This document shows positions 54,727-62,462 of a stretch of DNA of 64,000 nt, piece by piece; the first letter of the stretch is position 1, and each line of letters starts with the position of its first letter. The position numbers were made by a program, and so were the translations under genes. The stretch comes from JAWVYT01 sp046483065 (lineage in GTDB: Bacteria > Gemmatimonadota > Gemmatimonadetes > Longimicrobiales > RSA9), in the NCBI GenBank assembly GCA_046483065.1, contig JAWODW010000053.1, forward strand, positions 62,001 to 126,000. Reading direction: 5' to 3'. Below the pieces are notes generated by a model. It was not told the DNA's origin. It saw only the letters and a program-made list of their open reading frames with translations, and ran no database searches.

Positions 54727-55725
54727 ATGGCAGAGACCAAGCGCCCCACCATCGCCGACGCCGAAGAGATCCTGGGCGGCTACTTCCCCGTCCTCGACCA
54801 CGGGTTCGTGGCACTGGTCGACTACATGGGCAGTGATGGCGACATCGAGCGCGCGGCCCGCGTCAGCTACGGCTACGGGACCCGGAAGGTGAGTCAGACC
54901 CGGGGGCTGGTCCGCTACCTCCGTCGCCATAAGCACACCACACCCAGTGAGATGGTGGAGCTGAAGTTCCACGTCTGTATGCCGATCTTCGTGGCCCGGC
55001 AGTGGATCCGGCACCGGACGGCGAACGTGAACGAGTACAGCGGCCGCTACTCCCTGATGCCGCTCCTCTTCTACACGCCCGACGCCCATGACTTCGCCCT
55101 CCAGAGCGCCGACAACAAACAGGGCCGGCTCACCAAGGGCGCCGACCCGGCGCTCTACCGTGAGGCCATCGAACGGTGGGAAGCCACCCGGAAGCAGGCG
55201 GCCGACGACTACGAATGGCTCGTGGCCCAGGACGTGGCCCGGGAGCTGGCCCGCATCGACCTGCCACTCTCGACCTATACCCAGTGGTACTGGAAGATCG
55301 ACCTCCACAACCTGATCCACTTCCTCACGCTCCGGGCAGACCTCCACGCACAGTACGAGATCCGGGCCTACGCCGAGGTCATGGCCGGGATGCTCAAGCG
55401 CGTGGCGCCGCTCTCGTACGAGGCGTGGATCGACTACGGCTTCGCCGCGGCGCCCATGTCACGGGCCGAGCTGGCCGCGCTGACCGACCTCATCGAGGCC
55501 ACCCCCGACGACGACGGCGGGACCCTGACCGCCCGCGATGGCACAGCCCTCGATACCGCCGCGCTACGGGAGCACGGCCTCAGCAGGCGGGAGGTGCAGG
55601 AGATGATCGACAAGCTCCAGCCCGCGGAGACCCCCGACTTCGAGCTCGATCTCTCGCGCATGGAGTCCGCCGAGACCGTGGGCGAGAGGATGCGGGCGGC
55701 GGTGCCGAAGCTCGACCTGGAGTAG
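54727..55725 (+). CDS. thyX: Flavin-dependent thymidylate synthase
   Basis: A 332-residue cytoplasmic enzyme making dTMP from dUMP with FAD, NADPH and methylene-THF. The ThyX motif RHRX7S is present as RHRTANVNEYS; the usual Ser before VNE is Asn. YTQWYWKIDLHNLIHFLTLR is the conserved C-terminal active-site helix. It is longer than many ThyX (about 230-260) because of a C-terminal helical extension of about 95 residues after AWIDYGF. Its presence suggests thyA may be absent. ATG 54727 is preferred to 54709 on family length. Confidence 0.95.
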   Translation: MAETKRPTIADAEEILGGYFPVLDHGFVALVDYMGSDGDIERAARVSYGYGTRKVSQTRGLVRYLRRHKHTTPSEMVELKFHVCMPIFVARQWIRHRTANVNEYSGRYSLMPLLFYTPDAHDFALQSADNKQGRLTKGADPALYREAIERWEATRKQAADDYEWLVAQDVARELARIDLPLSTYTQWYWKIDLHNLIHFLTLRADLHAQYEIRAYAEVMAGMLKRVAPLSYEAWIDYGFAAAPMSRAELAALTDLIEATPDDDGGTLTARDGTALDTAALREHGLSRREVQEMIDKLQPAETPDFELDLSRMESAETVGERMRAAVPKLDLE

Positions 55726-55904
55726 CGGTGCCGGCGTTTCGGGGATCGCCGGCTTCGGGAAGATCCGGCCCGTCCGGCGCGAGCTTCGGCACCGCCGCTT
55801 CGCAGTGGGGGTGGGACTCGGGGTAGGGGAGCCGCCCGCGTACCGAAGGCGGTCGGCCACGAAACCCGACCACGAGCCCGACCCCGACCTCGAAGCGACG
55901 CCCC

Positions 55905-56864
55905 ATGCTTACCACCTGCCTCGCCTGTCACAAACCGTTCCCGGCCAATGAGACGGTGGAGTCCTTCCCCACCGGGCGTCGCATCGCGTTCGACCCTCGA
56001 CGGGGGCGCCTCTGGGCCGTCTGCCCGTCGTGTGCACGGTGGACGCTGGCGCCGTTCGAAGCGCGCTGGGAGGCGCTGGAGGAGCTCGAGCGACTGACCC
56101 GTGACCGGGCGCGGCTCCTGGCCGGGACCGACAACATCGGGCTCCTCACCGTCGGTGACATCGAGATCGTGCGCGTGGGGCGCGCGAACCGCCGGGAGGA
56201 GAGCTGGTGGCGGTTCGGGAAGGAGTTCGCCGTCCGGCGGAAGCGGGCCAAGCGGCAGGTGCTCAAAGGGAAGATCGTGGATGCCGCCTTCATCATGCTG
56301 ATCTCCGGCATCCCGTTCTGGGGGCTCAGCGATCCCGATCACTGGATCGGCAGGGCCCGGAAGAAGGAGTTCGGCAAGGACCTGTGGAAAGGGCCGCTGG
56401 CCCACTGCGAGCGGTGCGGACGGCCCATCGAGCGGCTCCGGTTCCGGGACTCCGGGCTCCTGGACATCCGCGCGACCGCCGCCGGGCCGTTCGCCGTCCA
56501 CGTGGACTGCCCCCGGTGCGAGGGCCGATACGCTGAGGAGCGCCGAGGCGGGATCATCACCGGCGTCCCCGCCGAGCACATCCTGCGGCGCACGCTCGCG
56601 TACCGGAATTTCGCCGGCGGCTCGGAGACCACGGTAGAGGAGGCCGTGGGGCTCGTCGAGTCGTATGACTCCACGGAGCACCTGCTCCGACGCGTGGCGG
56701 AGCACAACGTGCCCATCGAGCGGATGACCACCAAGGGATCGTTCGCGCTGGAGATCGCCCTCAACGAAGACGTGGAGCGCCGGCTCCTGGAGATGGAGCT
56801 GAAGGAGCTCGAGGCCCGGTGGCAGAGGGAGGAGGAGGTCGCCGCCATCGCCGATCGGCTGTAG
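55905..56864 (+). CDS. Eight-cysteine double zinc-ribbon-like protein, paralog B
   Basis: A 319-residue protein sharing the plan of the protein at 45249-46205. Its cysteines are C5/C8, C40/C43, C168/C171 and C202/C205. Shared stretches include GRLWAVCPSCARW, RWEALEELERLTRD, IVRVGRANR and the final EEEVAAIADRL. A hydrophobic stretch near 127-140 (FIMLISGIPFWGL) matches a similar one in paralog A; it may be buried or membrane-associated. Function unknown; two zinc ribbons are inferred. The 5' side has a G/C-rich tract with GGGACTCGGGG words like that beside paralog A. Confidence 0.8.
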   Translation: MLTTCLACHKPFPANETVESFPTGRRIAFDPRRGRLWAVCPSCARWTLAPFEARWEALEELERLTRDRARLLAGTDNIGLLTVGDIEIVRVGRANRREESWWRFGKEFAVRRKRAKRQVLKGKIVDAAFIMLISGIPFWGLSDPDHWIGRARKKEFGKDLWKGPLAHCERCGRPIERLRFRDSGLLDIRATAAGPFAVHVDCPRCEGRYAEERRGGIITGVPAEHILRRTLAYRNFAGGSETTVEEAVGLVESYDSTEHLLRRVAEHNVPIERMTTKGSFALEIALNEDVERRLLEMELKELEARWQREEEVAAIADRL

Positions 56865-57252
56865 CAGGTCACTCCCATCCTTCAGCGACCTGTTAGACGG
56901 CGGACGCGGGGCCCGAAACGACGGAAGACGGAGGCCTGGGGGGTGCGGTCCGTTCCGACCGCCAAGTCAGGGCACTCCGCCTTCCGCGATCTGCGCGGGG
57001 GGCGGGACCGACAGCTCGTCTCGGCGACGATCCGACGGCCCGCCCTGGGGCTTCCCGCTGTTATCGGCTGCCGAACGGCATCGGCTCGAGACGCATGATG
57101 CGCAGCTTCCTGGGCATGTACGGGCCCGCTCTGTATTGACAGGGAAAACACTGATGCAGCCGTGGGGAATTTCCCTACACGACACTCTCTAAATACGGCC
57201 CGGATCGGCCGGCGTCAAGGGTTTTGCTGGTGGGCCGAGTGAGGAGGGCGCG
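56865..57252. other. Gap between paralog B and the M23 gene
   Basis: About 390 bases between convergent genes without a credible coding frame. CAGGTC/GACCTG (56865-56870 and 56887-56892) could form a weak terminator for paralog B. A TTGACA at 57136-57141 has no -10 partner. A GGGAA-T-TTCCC palindrome lies at 57165-57175. Nothing else stands out. Confidence 0.5.
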
Positions 57253-57765
57253 TCAGCGACGGCGCGGGAAGGAGCCCAGGAGGGGCACGGGGTCCTCCTG
57301 GTTGCCGCTGCGGACGATTTCGAAGTGTACGTGGGGCGCGGAGGAGGAGCCGCTGGATCCGGCGAGCCCGATGACGGGACGGCCATGGAGCTGCTGGCCC
57401 GTCTCGGTGCGGATGGCGGAGAGGTGGGCGTACACGCTCTGCACGCCGCCTCCGTGATCGACGATCACCACCAGGCCGTACCCTCTCTGGGTGCCGGCGA
57501 ACGCCACGCGCCCGGGAGCCATGGCGCGTACGGGCGTCCCCATGGGCACGCTGATGTCCACACCCCGGTGGATCTGGAAATCCAGCCCGCCCCGGTGCCG
57601 GAGCCCGAAGGGCGAGGTTAACGTTCCGTCCACCGGCCAGCGCGGGACCGAGCACCCCGCAAGGACGAGGACGCCGGCCAGGAGGAGCAGCCGTGATCGA
57701 AAACGGGCGGGACGAGTCACGCCAGGATGGCGCACGCCGGGTCGGGGCAGGATCGGTCGTTGCAT
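57253..57765 (-). CDS. M23 peptidase (LytM-type) lipoprotein
   Basis: A 170-residue precursor. A basic N-terminus is followed by a hydrophobic core and lipobox VLAGC (Cys near residue 38). The M23 zinc site is seen as HRGVDI (His and Asp) and HVHFE near the end, with the intermediate DHGGGVQSVYAHLS. It should cleave peptidoglycan cross-bridges or activate amidases in the periplasm. ATG 57765 is used; it lacks a strong ribosome binding site, and ATG 57861 would add a hydrophilic 32 residues before the signal. Divergent from the thioredoxin-like gene. Confidence 0.87.
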   Translation of the reverse strand: MQRPILPRPGVRHPGVTRPARFRSRLLLLAGVLVLAGCSVPRWPVDGTLTSPFGLRHRGGLDFQIHRGVDISVPMGTPVRAMAPGRVAFAGTQRGYGLVVIVDHGGGVQSVYAHLSAIRTETGQQLHGRPVIGLAGSSGSSSAPHVHFEIVRSGNQEDPVPLLGSFPRRR

Positions 57766-57888
57766 GGGCGGAAAGCTGGGCGAGGTCGTCGCGCCGTGCA
57801 ACGGCGAAGTGTCGGGAACCTCCCGCGCTCCGCCGGAATTGAGAGGGCGGAGACAGACCATTCGACGCTACGTGACCGGAGGCGGACG

Positions 57889-58413
57889 ATGACGACGGGG
57901 CTGGAGGAGTACTGGGACAAGGCGGTCACATTCGACCGCTGGCTCGACCAGGTGGAAGCGAACCGGGACCTGTGGCGGGGCATCTACGACAGAGCCGCCG
58001 TGGAGCCGGGCGTGGTCGACCGGGTGGACGGACCGTTCCGCCTGCTGGTCCTGGCCGAGGATTGGTGTGGCGATGCGGTGAACACGATCCCGTGGCTGGC
58101 ACGCCTCGCCGAGGCGAGCCACGCGCTGGAGCTGCGGATCCTCCGCCGCGACGAGAACCCGGCGCTCATGGCCAGCCACACCACCGGCGGCTCGAGCTCG
58201 ATCCCCGTGGTCATGGTCCTCGACCGCGCCTTCCACGAGCTGGGTTGGTGGGGCCCGCGCCCCGAAGAGCTCCAGGCGTGGGTGCTGGAGGAAGGCCTCG
58301 CCCTGACCAAGCAGGAGAGGTACATGCACGTCCGGGCGTGGTACGCCCGGGACCGCGGCCGCACCACACTGGCGGAAGTGCTCGCGCTCATCGAGCGGGA
58401 AGCGGCGAGGTAG
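57889..58413 (+). CDS. Thioredoxin-fold protein with a single active-site cysteine
   Basis: A 174-residue soluble protein. The thioredoxin-like motif is AEDWCGDAVNTIP: the first Cys is present but the second of CxxC is replaced by Ala. SIPVVMV supplies the cis-Pro strand. It fits the bacterial thioredoxin-family group described as thioredoxin family protein (DUF-like), often predicted to act in thiol transfer or bacillithiol/glutathione-linked reactions; the exact role is unknown. CGGAGG lies before ATG 57889. Downstream is a short tandem repeat. Confidence 0.82.
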   Translation: MTTGLEEYWDKAVTFDRWLDQVEANRDLWRGIYDRAAVEPGVVDRVDGPFRLLVLAEDWCGDAVNTIPWLARLAEASHALELRILRRDENPALMASHTTGGSSSIPVVMVLDRAFHELGWWGPRPEELQAWVLEEGLALTKQERYMHVRAWYARDRGRTTLAEVLALIEREAAR

Positions 58414-58442
58414 AGGGCTCGCTGCGCTGAAAGGAGACGCGG

Positions 58443-58490
58443 CGCGCTGCCGGGGGCGCCGCGCACTGCCGGGGGCGCCGCGCACTGCCG
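58443..58490. repeat. Short tandem repeat of about 19 bp
   Basis: A CTGCCGGGGGCGCCGCGCA unit occurs twice in a row (about 58446-58484), with a partial third copy starting CTGCCG. It is in the gap between two genes and likely a slippage product. Confidence 0.75.
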
Positions 58491-58573
58491 AGGAGCCGGC
58501 GCACGCGGCCGGGTCCCATCTTTGCAGTGTCTTGGATCGGAGAGAGTTTCCCCCCAGAGCAGGGAGCAGTGGA

Positions 58574-59518
58574 ATGAGCGGAAGCGGGAGTACGACGAAG
58601 CACGGGGTGGCAGGGGGTGTTCTGGCGGCCACGGCCATCGTGATCTTCTTCCTGATCGTGGATGTGGTCCAGGGTCAGACGTTCCAGACGCCGCAGTTCC
58701 TGGCCGGCGTTCTTCTGGGTCGGGGTGAGGCGCAGATCGGGTTCGGGATGCTCGCCGTGTACACGGCGCTCCACTACGCCGTGTTCGTGGCGGTGGGCGT
58801 GGTCACGACGTGGGCGCTGCGGGCGTTCCGACTGCCGGCGTCGGTGCTCCTGGGCCTCGTGGTCGGGTTCCTCCTCTTCGACGTGGTGTTCTACGCGGGT
58901 GTGGGGTTGACCGGGGTGAACGTCGTGGAGGCACTGGGCTGGCCGAGCTTCCTGGCCGCGAACCTATTGGGCGGGGTCACCCTCATGGTCTACCTGTCCG
59001 GGTCGGGCGCGGCGCCCGGCCGGAGTTGGGCCGAGGCGCTATCCCAGCACCGAATGGTGCGGGAGGGGCTGATCGCGGGTGCCATCGGCGCCGTGGCCGT
59101 GGCGGCCTGGTTCTTTATGGTGGACCTGGGGATGGGACGCATCCTGTATACGCCCGCCGCCCTGGGCTCCGCCCTGTTCATGGGCGTCGATGCCCCCGGG
59201 GCCGTGGAGGTCACCGTGGCGACCGTCCTGGGCTACACGGGGGTGCATTTCGCCGGGTTCGTCGCCATGGGGCTGGTCTTCGCCGCGCTGATCACCCGGG
59301 CGGAGCAGAGCCCGCCTCTCCTCATGGGGCTCACCCTTCTCTTCGTGACCTTCGAGACGCTTCTGCTGGGGCTGGTGGCGATCCTGGCGGCGTGGCTTCT
59401 GGACGTAGTGCCGTGGTGGAGCATGGCGTTGAGCAACCTCGTGGCGGCCGCGGCCATGGCGACGTATCTGTGGCGAGCTCACCCCGGGCTGGCGGAAAGC
59501 GTGGCGAAGGCGGAGTAA
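58574..59518 (+). CDS. Polytopic membrane protein with an internal duplication
   Basis: A 314-residue integral membrane protein with about eight helices. The first half (about 12-140) and second half (about 160-290) are similar: IVDVVQGQTFQTPQFLAG matches MVDLGMGRILYTPAALGS, and YTALHYAVFVAVG matches YTGVHFAGFVAMG, both with a His in the same position. No known family is recognised. The His pair within helices could bind a metal or haem, which is speculation. AGGGAG before ATG 58574 supports the start. It is convergent with the cox operon. Confidence 0.75.
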   Translation: MSGSGSTTKHGVAGGVLAATAIVIFFLIVDVVQGQTFQTPQFLAGVLLGRGEAQIGFGMLAVYTALHYAVFVAVGVVTTWALRAFRLPASVLLGLVVGFLLFDVVFYAGVGLTGVNVVEALGWPSFLAANLLGGVTLMVYLSGSGAAPGRSWAEALSQHRMVREGLIAGAIGAVAVAAWFFMVDLGMGRILYTPAALGSALFMGVDAPGAVEVTVATVLGYTGVHFAGFVAMGLVFAALITRAEQSPPLLMGLTLLFVTFETLLLGLVAILAAWLLDVVPWWSMALSNLVAAAAMATYLWRAHPGLAESVAKAE

Positions 59519-59523
59519 CGGCG

Positions 59524-59560
59524 GCGCGCCTCCGGCGCGCAACCGGCGGCCTTCGGCCGC
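59524..59560. terminator. Double hairpin between the membrane-protein gene and the cox operon
   Basis: A seven-bp perfect stem with a three-base loop (59524-59530 and 59534-59540) is followed by a six-bp perfect stem with loop TTC (59546-59551 and 59555-59560). They fill the gap between convergent stop codons at 59518 and 59575. Confidence 0.7.
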
Positions 59561-59574
59561 AGCAGGGCTCGCCC

Positions 59575-59910
59575 CTACGCGTAGTTCGGGAGGACGTTGA
59601 AGAGGAGGATGAGCGCCACCACGAGGAACACGGCGAGGAGCATGGGCGCCAGGAAGACGCCGGTGAAGATTCGGCTGTCCATCTTCAGGTGCATGTAGAA
59701 CATGACCACCAGGACGAACTTCCCTGCCGACAGCGTCAGGAGGAGAGGGACGATGACGCCGGAGAGGGCCGGGATGTAGAAGATGGCCACCTCGAGGGCG
59801 GTGATCACCGTGAGCACGGCGGCCACCACCAGATAGGTCATGTAGCCGGGGTGCTCGTGGTCCCCGGTCTCGTCACCGGGGTGCTGTGTGTGCTCGACTG
59901 CGTCTGCCAT
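59575..59910 (-). CDS. coxD: Cytochrome c oxidase subunit IV family protein
   Basis: A 111-residue protein with a His/Asp-rich N-terminus and three membrane helices (about 25-43, 50-72 and 83-107). The pattern ALEVAIFYIP and SAGKFVLVVMFYMHLKMD are typical of the prokaryotic subunit IV (CtaF/CoxD) of caa3-type oxidases. It stabilises the complex and is last in the coxBACD operon, 13 bases after coxC. Confidence 0.88.
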   Translation of the reverse strand: MADAVEHTQHPGDETGDHEHPGYMTYLVVAAVLTVITALEVAIFYIPALSGVIVPLLLTLSAGKFVLVVMFYMHLKMDSRIFTGVFLAPMLLAVFLVVALILLFNVLPNYA

Positions 59911-59923
59911 TGGGTCTCCTCGA

Positions 59924-60538
59924 TCAGCCCGGTGTCTGGAGCAGGTAGATCAGGGTGAAGATCACGATCCACACGATATCGACGAAGTGCCAGTAGAGGC
60001 CGGCGATCTCGACCTTCAACGCGTCGTCGGCGCCGATCCGGCCGGCGAACGTCTGGAGCCAGAGGATCAGGAGCCAGATGACGCCGATGGTCACGTGTGC
60101 GCCATGGAACCCGGTCAGGATGAAGAAGGAGCTCCCGAACAGGTTGGTCTGCAGCGTGAGTCCCTCGTGGTAGAAGTGGGTGAACTCGTACGCCTGGAAT
60201 CCCAGGAACGTGATTCCGAGGGCGATCACTGCCATGAGCCAGATCAGCGCGCCTTTCCGGTTGCCGCGCTGCACGCTCGCCAGCGCCAGGACCATGGCCA
60301 GGCTCGACATGAGCAGCACAAAGGTGCTGACCGACGTGAGCGGGATGTCCAGGATCTCGTGGGGCAGCGGCCCTTCCACGCTCCGGCCCGCGTAGATCAT
60401 GTACGTGGCGATGAACGACCCGAAGAAGAGGGTCTCGGACCCCAGGAAGGTCCAGAATCCCACCTTCCAGGTGTCCAGCCCCGTACTCGTGGGCGGATGG
60501 TGTCCGGCGTGTCCCGTTGCTTTGGCGTGCGCTTCCAT
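59924..60538 (-). CDS. coxC: Cytochrome c oxidase subunit III
   Basis: A 204-residue, five-helix subunit III of the short type, as found in caa3 oxidases. The conserved segments WTFLGSETLFFGSF, the EFTHFYHEGL loop and TGFHGAHVTIGVIWL with the lipid-binding Glu/His are visible. A His-rich N-terminus precedes. ATG 60538 overlaps the stop of a possible 29-codon frame (TGATG); GTG 60541 is an alternative. It lies 94 bases from coxA and 13 bases from coxD. Confidence 0.95.
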   Translation of the reverse strand: MEAHAKATGHAGHHPPTSTGLDTWKVGFWTFLGSETLFFGSFIATYMIYAGRSVEGPLPHEILDIPLTSVSTFVLLMSSLAMVLALASVQRGNRKGALIWLMAVIALGITFLGFQAYEFTHFYHEGLTLQTNLFGSSFFILTGFHGAHVTIGVIWLLILWLQTFAGRIGADDALKVEIAGLYWHFVDIVWIVIFTLIYLLQTPG

Positions 60539-60627
60539 CACTCGGTGCCCGTGGTGGTAGTCATAGTGGCGATCGTAGTCGGGATCGGCCCCGCCCCCGA
60601 CGTTCGCGATCTCGTCCCGTGGATCAT
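60538..60627 (-). CDS. Possible 29-residue frame between coxA and coxC
   Basis: An ATG five bases after the coxA stop opens a short frame whose TGA overlaps the coxC ATG. The peptide is Thr-rich and hydrophilic, so it is not a membrane subunit. It could serve only to couple translation, or be chance. In the coxC frame the same stretch is also open and Asp/Tyr/His-rich but has no start codon. Confidence 0.2.
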   Translation of the reverse strand: MIHGTRSRTSGAGPIPTTIATMTTTTGTE

Positions 60628-60632
60628 CACGC

Positions 60633-62441
60633 TCAACCCGCCGGCTCGAAGGCCCAGTTCACGATGGCCACGCCCGTGAGTGCCAGCCCGATCAGCGGCA
60701 TCCACCAGATGTCGGTCATGAACAGGATCAGCGTGGCGGCCGCGCCGGCGGCGGTGATGAGCGGCCAGAAGCTCGGGTCCGGCATGTGGACGCCGCCCTC
60801 GGGCTCGGTGTAGACGGCCTCATCGAAGTCCTCGGGGTGGTCCCAGAGGGGGTTCCGGCTCCGGACCTCCGGCAGCGTGGCGAAGTTGAACTCCGGCGGC
60901 GGCGACGTGGTGGCCCATTCCAGCGTGGCGGCCTTCCACGGGTTCGGCCCGGCCTTCTCGCCCTTGCGCCAGCTCCGTACGAGGTTCCACGCGAAGGCCA
61001 GCGTGCCGAAGGCCATGAGCAGTGCGCTGAGGGACATGAACAGGTTGATCCCGCCCAGGTTCAGTTCCTCGGCGTAGGTGTAGATCCGCCGCGGCATCCC
61101 GAGCAGTCCCACCCAGTGCATGGGGAAGAACGTCAGGTTGAACCCGAGGACGAAGAGCCAGAAGTGCCACTTGCCGAGCGTCTCGCTCAGGAACCGGCCG
61201 CTGACCTTCGGGAACCAGTAGTAGAATCCGCTGAACACGCCCATGAGCAGCCCACCGATGAGGACGTAGTGGAAGTGCGCCACCACGAAGTAGGTGTCGT
61301 GCTGCTGGAGGTCGGCGGGCGAGGCCGAGTGCATGATCCCGCTGATGCCGCCGATGGTGAAGAGCGCCACCATGGCCACGGAGAAGAGCATGGACGTGGT
61401 GAACTGGAGCTTTCCGCCCCACATGGTGGCCAGCCAGTTGAAGATCTTCACGCCCGTGGGGATGGCGATGATCATCGTCGAGATCGTGAAGAAGGAGTCG
61501 GCGATGGGGCCGAGCCCGGTGGTGAACATGTGGTGGCTCCACACGCCCCAGCTGATGAACCCGATGAGGGCACCGCTGAACACCATCACGGCGTAGCCGA
61601 AGAGCGGCTTCCGGCTGAACGTCGGGATCACGTCGCTGGCGATCCCGAACGCCGGCAGGATCAGGATGTAGACCTCGGGGTGCCCGAACAGCCAGAAGAG
61701 GTGCTGCCAGAGGATCGGGTCGCCGCCCGCCGCCACGTTGAAGAAGTTGGTGTCCCAGAACCGGTCGAACGTGAGCATGAAGAGTGCCACGGCCAGCACC
61801 GGCAGCGCCGTCACGATGATGAAGCTGGTGACGAACGCCATCCACGTGAAGAGCGGCATGCGCATGAGCTTCATGCCCGGCGCCCGGAGGTTGATGATCG
61901 TGGTGATGAAGTTCACGCCCCCGGCAATGGACCCGATCCCCAGGATCTGGAGACCGAGGGCGTAGAAGTCCATGTTCGGACCGGGCGAGAACTGGCGGCT
62001 GCTCAGGTTCGCGTAGCCGAACCAGCCGCCATCGGGCGCCGCGCCGATGAAGAAGCTGGAGTACATGAACAGCCCGCCGAACAGGAACACCCAGTACGAG
62101 AAGGCGTTCAGCCGCGGGAAGGCCACGTCCCGGGCGCCGATCTGGAGCGGGATGACGTAGTTGAAAAAGGCCACGGCGATGGGCATTCCCACCAGGAACA
62201 CCATGGTGATGCCGTGCATGGTGAAGAGCTGGTTGTACAGCTCCGGGCCGATCACCGCCGCCTCCGGCTTGGCCAGCTGCCACCGGATCACCAGCGCCTC
62301 CAGCCCGCCCAGGATGAAGAACACCAGGGCGGTGGCGCCGTAGAGGATCCCGATCTTCTTGTGGTCGATGGTGGTCAGCCAGTCCCACAGCCCGCTCCGG
62401 GGCGTGGTCTCGGCCGGCGTCTTCGTTTCCACTGTCGCCAT
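60633..62441 (-). CDS. coxA: Cytochrome c oxidase subunit I
   Basis: A 602-residue haem-copper oxidase core with 12 canonical helices plus about two additional C-terminal ones, as in caa3 enzymes. GHPEVYILILPAFG holds the copper-B His, the cross-linked Tyr and the family A1 gating Glu; the SHHMFTTGL and VVAHFHYVLIGG segments hold the remaining copper and haem ligands. It reduces oxygen to water and pumps protons. The start ATG 62441 is 21 bases after coxB. Haem insertion is probably aided by the SURF1 protein encoded at 18.7 kb. Confidence 0.97.
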   Translation of the reverse strand: MATVETKTPAETTPRSGLWDWLTTIDHKKIGILYGATALVFFILGGLEALVIRWQLAKPEAAVIGPELYNQLFTMHGITMVFLVGMPIAVAFFNYVIPLQIGARDVAFPRLNAFSYWVFLFGGLFMYSSFFIGAAPDGGWFGYANLSSRQFSPGPNMDFYALGLQILGIGSIAGGVNFITTIINLRAPGMKLMRMPLFTWMAFVTSFIIVTALPVLAVALFMLTFDRFWDTNFFNVAAGGDPILWQHLFWLFGHPEVYILILPAFGIASDVIPTFSRKPLFGYAVMVFSGALIGFISWGVWSHHMFTTGLGPIADSFFTISTMIIAIPTGVKIFNWLATMWGGKLQFTTSMLFSVAMVALFTIGGISGIMHSASPADLQQHDTYFVVAHFHYVLIGGLLMGVFSGFYYWFPKVSGRFLSETLGKWHFWLFVLGFNLTFFPMHWVGLLGMPRRIYTYAEELNLGGINLFMSLSALLMAFGTLAFAWNLVRSWRKGEKAGPNPWKAATLEWATTSPPPEFNFATLPEVRSRNPLWDHPEDFDEAVYTEPEGGVHMPDPSFWPLITAAGAAATLILFMTDIWWMPLIGLALTGVAIVNWAFEPAG

Positions 62442-62462
62442 CGTGCGTCCGTTCCTGGGTGA

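Noticed and set aside
57136..57141. TTGACA in the gap before the M23 gene
   Set aside because: No -10 element at 16-18 bases and no gene downstream on that strand until 57889.
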